A stretch of DNA of 64,000 nt, taken from positions 1,984,001-2,048,000 of the forward strand of contig NC_085888.1 in the NCBI RefSeq assembly GCF_035222375.1, read 5' to 3'. Shown here one piece after another: positions 56,801-64,000 of this stretch (position 1 is its first letter; every line of letters begins with the position of its first letter). A program made the position numbers and the translations under genes. The stretch comes from Podospora pseudocomata. Taxonomy: Eukaryota; Ascomycota; Sordariomycetes; Sordariales; Podosporaceae. The notes under the pieces were generated by a model. That model had not been told where the DNA came from and searched no databases. It saw nothing but the letters and a program-made list of their open reading frames with translations.

Positions 56801-59800
56801 TCTGGAGGGGCTCCGGCTCCTTTCTGGCCATGGGGCGGACAGAAAGGCTGGGGAGGACAACCTCGGTCTCGGCAACCTTGATGGGAGCAGTCCACAAAAG
56901 ACCAGCAGGGGCGGAAAACCTGCTTGGCGGGGTCCAGAGCCACTCGGCCTTGGGCTGCTCCGGAGAGGGCTCGGGAGTCTGCTCGAGGCACTTCGCCGGG
57001 AGCTCTGGGACAGGGGGAACCTCTTCCTCTTCCGGAAGATTGATGGAGGATGCGTCAGACTCCGGGGGAGTTGGGCTCGCAAGCTGAGCTCTGGTGAGCT
57101 GCAAGAAGTTGACGCTGCTCTCGCGGAGGAGACGGGCGTCCATGTACTCCATCTGCGCCTCAGTCAAGCGCTTCTGCCACTTGCTCATCTGAGCGCTGCC
57201 AGAGTTGCGGACCGAAGGTTGCTCCTCAATCTTGGACATGCTGCTGTGCTTGGACAGGCGAGCAACGCGGGAAGCCCTGCGGTCAGATCCGATGCTCACT
57301 CTGGTGTTGGCGGTCTCGGGGACAATGTTGGCAACGCTGGCGACAGAGTCACGCTTGACGGCGGGTGAGCTGGTCTGGACGCTCGAGAGAGAGTCACGAC
57401 CGATGTCGTGCTTCATCTCCTTCCAGTGATCAACCTGCATGCCCATTTCCTTTTCCATCATTTCGAGCAGGGCCAAACGCTGAGAAGGCGTGTCAGCATT
57501 GACTTCAGGCTCCTCCAGCTTCTTGAGCTGGGCCTGAATCTGTTGCAGAGCGTGTTCTGGCGACTCCAGAGGGGAAGGCTCAGCGTGAACGATGACGGCC
57601 TTCTTGTTGGGGGTGCGAAGCGAAAGAGGAGTAGGGGGTGTCTTTCTGCATCCCTTCTTGCTCAAGCAGTCCTTGGAAAACGCAGGGCACTCGTCACCAA
57701 CACGCCTGTGCCACTGGCTCTGAGGTGCAGGCTTGGGCGCAGAGACAGGCTCGGGGACTGGTTCAGGCTCAGGCTCCTCGGGGGCCGGAATGGTTACTTC
57801 ATCGTCCACGAGCCAGGATTTCCGCATACCGAACTTGGAAAAGGTAGACGTGTCGAGCATGAAAGGCACGTCATCGCTGTTGCGAGACTCGACAACCCTG
57901 GTCTCCTCCTTGGGCTCTTCAGCAACCTGCTTAGCAGGCATCCGAACAGCGGCAGGGAGACCCTGAGCCGGCATGATGGCCATGGGCATGGCGTACTCGG
58001 GAGAATTCATGGAGCTCCAGTTTGTGGCTGTTCCCAAATCGTCCACAGTAGTCTCGGTCCAAGCTGAGGCTCGGATTGCAGGAATGACTGGCGAAGACTT
58101 GCGCTTGTCTTCTTGCTTGCCAGCCTCAAAGGCACTAATCCATGCCTTGCTTGTTTCGTCCGTGGCTTGGACATTTGACTCTTTCCGCGGAATCTCGTCC
58201 ACTTCGAGGATGCTATCAGTCCGTACAGATGTCTTGGTGGTGCGGTTGGACACCGTCTGATTGTCGGCTTCACTTGTAGAGGAAGTAGTATCCAGGTAGG
58301 ACATGGGAATTCTGGGGAGCTCGGGCACTGAGGAGGATCTGCGTCTAACGGACTTTGACCTGGGTGGAGCGGGGAAGAGGAGAGTCATCTTCTCGTCAAA
58401 GGTCATGCTCTTGGTGTTGTTGGGTTGTGGCCTCGCAGGCAATCCCACGCTTCTGGGAGCAGGTGGGAGCGGGGGGAGCTGAGTAGGGCTGCCAGAAGTC
58501 GCATCCAAAATGGACTTCCTTCCCAAAAGAGAGCTGGCAGACTTGCTTCTGCGATGGCTGGGAGAAGCAATGTTATCCGGCTTGCGTGGGATAGGTCGCG
58601 GACGGTTGACGACTGAAGCAACCCTGGCCGGAGCCTTGGAAGTTGGGGCTGGCTTCAAGGGCAGAGTGTTCGCCCTGCTCATGATATTTCCAACAGCAAC
58701 CGGGTCGTGATACTCGATGTTGTTGATGAACATGATGGTCTTGTGCTGCGACGAAGCACCCATCTCCTTGCCAACCTGGATGCCGCGAGCTCTTGGGTTG
58801 GTTGGGAGACCAATCGTGGGTCTTCTCTGGAGCGGCGTCTTGGCTGCTTCCTGAGGAGGGGTGTCGGGCGAGGGAGGCAGCTGTCGCGACGGGCGGATGC
58901 CAGGTCTTTGGATCGGCTGAGGGACGTTGGCTTGCAGCAACACTGTTACTGGACGAACGTCATTTTGGGATGCCCTCGCAGGTTGAGGGGCAGGAGTCAG
59001 CTTCTCAGGGGTCCAGGGCCGTTGCTCCTCTGGCTCTGGCTGGCGTGGTGATCTACGACGAGTCTCATCACTGGCAGGAGAAAGCTGGGCCGAGGTTGTG
59101 GAGGCAGAGCTGTCGGCTTGCAGACCTCCAGGGAAGGCACTCTGACGGGATGAAACTGAAGCCACCTCCTTTCTCTTCATGCTGGCAGCCCGCTTGACGC
59201 CCTCCTCGGGAGTCAAATGCATCGACTGCATGACGGACCGGTGCGACACCGATAGGCTTCCCTCCTCCTCAATCCTGGTCTGTCTCCTCTCCTTATCCGC
59301 CATGATCGCCGACTGAAGATCAATAACCGTGATCTTGTTTAATGGGTTACCATCCTCGTTAGACTGGAGGACTGGCTTGCCAATCACTGGCCTTCCCCCT
59401 GTGGAAGATGTCCTCTTTCCAAAATCGCCCCACATGCCCTTCTTCTGAGAAGCCGATCTCTCCAACTGGCGGACATATTCGGAGCTCACGGGTGGCGGCA
59501 TCGCTGGTACTCCTTGGGTAGCGACGCTCATGGCGAAGGGGAACCCAGCACTGGTCTCATCCTTGGTATTTGGTACCTCTCTAGGGTTGACGAAGCTCCT
59601 CGATGAGCGAATGTTGGCCTCCTTCAAATCCTCAAACCGGCTTGGGGGATATTCCGAGTCAGCGGTCGAAATATCACGACTGATGTTGATGCGTCTCGGT
59701 GAAGGGGCCTCGGGAAGCCCAGAGTCGGATTTCCTAGACGAGATCAAAGTCATGGCGCCAGCCGTAATGAAAACTAGAGGTTGTCAGTTGAAGGAACCAG

Positions 59801-60628
59801 CAGGGCAGTGTACAACTTACCGATCAGCACCAACAGTCCGCCGGCAGGGAGAGCTGTCCTAGCGGCAGATGGGATGGTGGTGATGCCGAGCAGCATCACA
59901 ATGCTGGCAGCTGTCCAGCAAATCAGACCTAGCAAAACTGAGGTGAGAGACCTGGAGTTTGTCTTCGCAGCACCGCCACTCGAGTAGGCCTTCTGGATCA
60001 GAAGAACAATGATGATAGCATCCAGAGCCAGCACAGCAACGCCGACAGGGAGAGCCGAGGTCGTCGCGAGGCAATAGTCGTCGGTCTGAGGTCGAGTGAA
60101 GCCGACAAACACGGCACCGGCGAGAAACCGGGCCAAAATGAGAATCTGGGGTAGCAACTGCACCACCGAAAGCTTGCCCCCCTTGTTAGAATTCAAAGCC
60201 CACAGCAAGAACTGTTCGATCGAGAACCTCGCCAATTGGTCGAAAATAGAAGCGAAAATAACACCGATTTGACATGGCATCGATGAGCCTGTGGTATCGA
60301 TGAGCGTCGTAGCAAAATCGATGGCAGCCCATAGGGCCGAAGAAATAAGAAATAATACGAGGACCAGCCTCTGGCTGTCGCGGAATACCGCAGCACCATG
60401 GCCGTTGATGTAAAGAACGAGAGCCGCCGAGGCAGCATAGACCACGCTTCCACTATACCAGTATGTTAGCTAACCTCCTTCACGATGTCCATCCTCATCC
60501 TCCGTCTTCTTCACCACCGCCCACAACAGACAACACCTCGACTCCGGATAGGACACATAGAGTGGCGAGAGAACTGACAAGGTAAAGGCCCCAATGAGGG
60601 CCTGCGTGGTGGTACCGTTGTTCGCCAT
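53883..60628 (-). CDS. giant seven-TM protein with long Leu-Trp repeat cytoplasmic tail
   Basis: Exons on the minus strand are 60628-60537, 60452-59821 and 59773-53883, giving 2,204 residues; phases agree. Residues 1-250 hold about seven hydrophobic helices (for example LVLVLFLISSALWAAIDFA, LPVGVAVLALDAIIIVLLI, VLLGLICWTAASIVMLLGI), typical of a fungal 7-TM plasma-membrane protein. The remaining 1,950 residues are disordered, with basic/Ser/Pro-rich, acidic (DDYDDDNDIVDSM) and coiled segments. Three tandem units of about 80 residues (residues about 1544-1788) share RTTTEEPAA, SRSPRP, KPL, STSLWT and KTERNWIQ. Single Leu-Trp motifs (TGLWKP, LWTPP, TLWAPP, QGLWAA) recur on either side. I do not recognise the family. 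Confidence 0.85.
55135..55868 (-). repeat. three ~80-residue tandem repeats within the 7-TM gene
   Basis: The units span approximately 55868-55621, 55620-55384 and 55383-55135. Each starts with (G)LW or VW-x-PPV, passes through GLFxVDxxRTVxRTTTEEPA and ends with KTERNWIQ. Identity between units is high at the protein level, which suggests recent duplication or strong constraint. Confidence 0.88.
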
Positions 60629-63017
60629 GATGGACGATGATTAGAAGTATAAACGAGACAGAACGAGTACAGAGAGAAACTCAAAAGGCCCAATCAATGG
60701 GGGGCAAAAGTATTAAGGTAAGAATAGAATAGAATGTTAGTTGAATGAGCGTCTCATAGTGATCGTTTCCCGCACGTCACGGCGTTGATGTTGTGAATAG
60801 TGTCAATGACAGGCAGACATGTCAGGGCCCATGCTGTGTCGTGCCAAACAAACAGAAGGAGAGCAAAAGGCAAAGGAAAAGAGAAAAGAGAGGCGGTTCT
60901 CGAAGAGAGTCCCGGCCGGGGCTGCTGGTGCAACGCTTGACGGTCAACGCCCCCGGATCAGCTGGGTTCCTCGCGGGGTGGGATGGCGGACATGGGACAG
61001 TGGAGAAGGGGTTGATGAGAGGAGGTAGCAGAGAGGCTGCCAAGGCAGAGCTTGTCGCGCTTGTTACAGAGCCCCCCTAATCGCCATCCAGTCAAGGCCC
61101 GCGGCGAAAAGTTCCGTCTGGACTTCGCTTGCAAAATCGTTTCCTCTGGTAAACGGGAGCTAAGCCCAGTCTCGCCATCTGTTGTTCATGCTGGCGCGAG
61201 GCATGGGCAGGCATTGGACGAGAGGCGAGGCTGACAAGGCCAATGCTCGGCGGTTGCATCGTGACCCCGTCCTTGGTGTTTCACTTGAAACCTGAGATGT
61301 CGCATCTCGCACAGACTCATTGCAGAAACTTCAGCATCTGGCAGCAGCGATAAAAAAAGAGTAAAAAGAGGGGAGACCCTGTCGTCGTCGCTTCTTTTCT
61401 CCAGAGCTTGGGATGCCCAGTCTGTCGTCCCGAACGGGCTGTCCGTGTGCCCAAGCAGCTGGGAGGAGGATGCCAGTTGGATGGGCAGACGCTGTGACTC
61501 GTGACGAGGATAGCTAACTGTAAAAGGGCGGCGAAACAGTCATCAGGCGCTGGATGATGTGACGACGTGTGTGTCTGTCTATGAGCGTTGATAGGATAAT
61601 TGCTTCGTCATCGCCCGCGACCGAGTTGGTGGGAATGGAACACATTTGCAACGCGCCGTGGGGTTGGTCTTTGTTTGGAGTGATATGCTGTGTATCTCCA
61701 GAATCCATCCGAGGGCCTACTCAAAGGCTCATGTATAAGACTGAGGTGAGCCTTCTGGTGCACGATGTTGGACGCGTCTAAGCAGCGGGACCACCCCTCC
61801 TGGTCGTTAACAGAGAGCTCATCGAAGCAGTGCACGGACCTTCTGCTGCTTGCACTGATAAGGAAGCTGTGGATAACTGATAAGCTTCAGTGACTATCTC
61901 TTGACATCCAAGTCAACAACATCCTAAGGCTTTAGAACTTGAACTTTTCGCCTTGCAATTCGAACAGTGTTATTCATTGATCTCAGTATACAGCTTCCAA
62001 GGATTATTCTCAGTCACCAAGCTTTTAACCCACAACTTATCATTTAGTCACCGGCCGCCTGCCGTTCAAAGCCCAGGTGTTCCAATAGCCTCAAGATGGA
62101 GTGTGTCATGATTTAACCGCTCTTGCCTGGCACGAGATTCATTCGCCGACGAGATCTAAAACATGAACACATCAAGTTCACAACAGCCGCGTACAATTAT
62201 CAGCCTTGACTACGTCTTTTAACGAAACGAAACAGCAACCCTCACACAGTGTTCCTCGTAGTCCTGTCATGAGTGAGGGGTAACAATGAGGGGTTGAGGC
62301 TCCAAGTCGTAGCTATCTGGAATACCTACTTCGTAACAGGAGGTGACCCGAGTAAACTACAAGGCCTATTTCATCCCGAGTCTCATTATGTCGACGATCC
62401 AACGGCCCGGACCAGTAGGCCAATCCGATGACCTGTATGCCGACGGCAAAGTCATGACAAAGGCGCAATTCTGGCCGCATATCCCACCACCGCCCCGTAG
62501 TCATCAGAAAGGCGTACCGATATGTAGGCCAGCCCCATCGGCATCTCAACGCCGTGTTCTCGGAAAGCAGCGGTCCACGGAGCAGCCGATGGCTCCCGAG
62601 GAGGGGTTCCCATCCGGGACCAATCATTTTATCGCCATTTCCAGTTCCTACATCTCCATGAATGATGTTATCTCATGCTTGAAGATAAAATAGATACCCA
62701 CAACAAATACATCTTGAGCCACTGTGTCATTTGCTTAGTATTTACCTGTCTCGGTGATGCTAACCGTCCGTGTTAGTCTCGAGGTAACCGAGTTAGCATC
62801 AGACCAACAAATCTCGTATCACATCTACACATCACCAACACCGACGGGGATAAATGACTGTATTCCGTGACTCATTGTAACCACACTTCTGGCTCATAAG
62901 CATTAGGATCACGTATAAGACTCTCGTCATTCTCTCCTACTCACGAGCCTGTTTATACCTATCCTAATCATTTCACAACCCCTCGCCTCCCTTAAGGTCC
63001 CTCACACCACCGCCAAC
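60629..63017. other. 2.4-kb gene-free region
   Basis: The proximal part should hold the promoter of the 7-TM gene, and the last few hundred bases that of the flavoprotein gene. From 61,850 on it is AT-richer than the rest. It contains a nested inverted repeat (62750-62801). Short frames, including one at 62343-62693, have no coding-like features. Confidence 0.45.
62750..62801. repeat. nested inverted repeats
   Basis: TGATGCTAAC (62755-62764) is a perfect inverse complement of GTTAGCATCA (62792-62801). CTCGGT (62750-62755) also pairs with ACCGAG (62787-62792), a mutually exclusive fold. It lies 220 bp upstream of the flavoprotein gene. Confidence 0.7.
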
Positions 63018-63883
63018 ATGCCTCGTCAAGACCTCGAATACCCAAAAGAAGCTCACAACACCGTGAAGCGCTACAACCACCTAGGTCAGTCCCCTTTTTT
63101 TTTTCCCCTCCAACCAACACCAACAAACTAACCATCCCCCCAGCTGAATACTCCCTCCGAACAATCCACTCCATAATCAACTCCACCCCCCTCCTCCACA
63201 TCTCCTTCAACACCCCCAACACCCCCTACCCAGCCACAATCCCCATGATCGGCCAAATGGGCTCCTTCGACCGCCCCTCAGCCGACCTAGGCGACGTCCT
63301 AGACCTCTACATCCACGGCTACATCTCGGCCCGCCTCACCAACCTCACCCGCACACCCTCGGGCCTCCCCATCACCGTCTCCGCCTCCACAGTCGACGGC
63401 CTCCTCCTCTCCCTCACCCCCTTCTCCCACGGGTACAACTTCCGCTCCGCCGTCTTGTTCGGACACGCCACCGTCGTGACAGACCCGGCAGAGAAGCTTT
63501 ACGCAATGGAGCTCATCACGAATAAGGTGGTTCCAAACCGGTGGAACGAGGCCCGGACACCGCCGACGGCCGGCGAGATGGCTGCCACGGCGGTGATGAA
63601 AGTCAAGATTGATACCGGCAGCGCCAAGGTGAGGACTGGGCCGCCGAAAGATGACAAGGGTGATTTGGAGAATGAGGAGGTGAGGGAGAAGGTGTGGGTT
63701 GGGACGGTGCCGGTGTACACTGTGCTTGGGGAGCCAAAGGTGGCAGAGTATAATCTGGCAAAGGAGGTGCCAAAGACGTTGGTGGAGTGGAGGAAAGAGG
63801 TGAACCAAGACGCAAAGGTGTATGCTGAGCTCGCAGCGGTGAAAAACTTGGCTCCAGAGAAGAAGAAGCAGGATGACAACTGA
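63018..63883 (+). CDS. pyridoxamine 5'-phosphate oxidase-like FMN-binding split-barrel protein
   Basis: Exons are 63018-63084 and 63144-63883 around a 59-bp intron, giving 268 residues. The start MPRQDLEYPKEAHNTVKRYN and AEYSLRTIHSIINSTPLLHIS match the fungal flavin-nucleotide-binding (Pyridox_ox_2-like) family. The split-barrel core continues with PATIPMIGQMGSFDRPSADLG, DLYIHGYIS, ITVSASTVDGLLLS, and FSHGYNFRSAVLFGHATVV. The charged C-terminal third (KIDTGSAKVRTGP, EKVWVGTVPVY) is usual in fungal members. Catalytic role is unknown; FMN or F420 binding is inferred. The coding strand is strongly C-rich to about 63,480 and G-rich afterwards. Confidence 0.9.
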
Positions 63884-64000
63884 GCTGTGGTGAAAAATGG
63901 AAAAGTTTTATGCTTGTTTATGAGTCAAGGAAGTATTTGATGATGAAAAAGGGAAGGATCTCCTGAGCTTCCGGTATCCTTGTATGCCAACACGATGAAG

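Noticed and set aside
62343-62693. 116-codon frame in the 60.6-63.0 kb gap
   Set aside because: No recognisable domain, mixed codon use and an equally long overlapping frame on the other strand.
1-64000. tRNA, rRNA, CRISPR arrays and mobile elements
   Set aside because: No cloverleaf, rRNA segment, spaced repeat array, terminal repeats or transposase-like frame was seen by eye.

Overview
This window is nuclear DNA of a filamentous ascomycete, most likely a sordariomycete of the Sordariales type. The evidence is short spliceosomal introns (mostly 48-70 bp, GT...CTAAC/CTGAC...AG), intron-poor genes with GC-rich third positions, and fungal families such as AP-1/Yap1, AcuK, Ndt80/RON1, FMP52 and ExgD. 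I saw no transposon, tRNA, rRNA, CRISPR array or virus-like element. Exon coordinates come from reading frame, splice consensus and codon-phase arithmetic, not from transcripts.

Region 1 (1-24 kb) is a dense run of housekeeping and regulatory genes: the 3' part of a four-finger C2H2 regulator, membrane exo-beta-1,3-glucanase (exgD), mitochondrial branched-chain keto-acid dehydrogenase E1 beta, F-actin capping protein alpha (CAP1), cytochrome b5, TFIIE beta, a DsbA-fold oxidoreductase-like protein, the redox regulator AP-1/Yap1, a BSD-domain protein, the ribosome-assembly factor TSR2, FMP52 and riboflavin kinase.

Region 2 (24-35 kb) holds the gluconeogenesis activator AcuK/Ert1, a gene-free stretch of about 5.5 kb upstream of it, and a 12-TM drug-type MFS transporter whose last introns are unusually long.

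Region 3 (36.5-51.4 kb) is the main find: an N-acetylglucosamine (GlcNAc) catabolic gene cluster. It has GlcNAc-6-phosphate deacetylase (dac1) divergent from a GH3 N-acetylglucosaminidase/GNAT fusion (nag3), then a frameshifted kinase-like gene, the Ndt80-type regulator ron1, a hexokinase-family GlcNAc kinase (hxk3) and, divergent from it, glucosamine-6-phosphate deaminase (dam1). Together these can release intracellular GlcNAc from chitin oligomers, phosphorylate it, deacetylate it and deaminate it to fructose-6-phosphate, with a dedicated transcription factor inside the locus. A comparable RON1-controlled cluster is known from Trichoderma reesei.

Region 4 (52-64 kb) has an uncharacterised single-pass membrane protein, a giant (about 2,204 residue) seven-TM protein with a very long cytoplasmic tail carrying Leu-Trp repeats, a gene-free 2.4 kb, and a flavin-binding split-barrel protein.

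A window-wide oddity is that many genes switch from C-rich to G-rich coding sequence part-way along.
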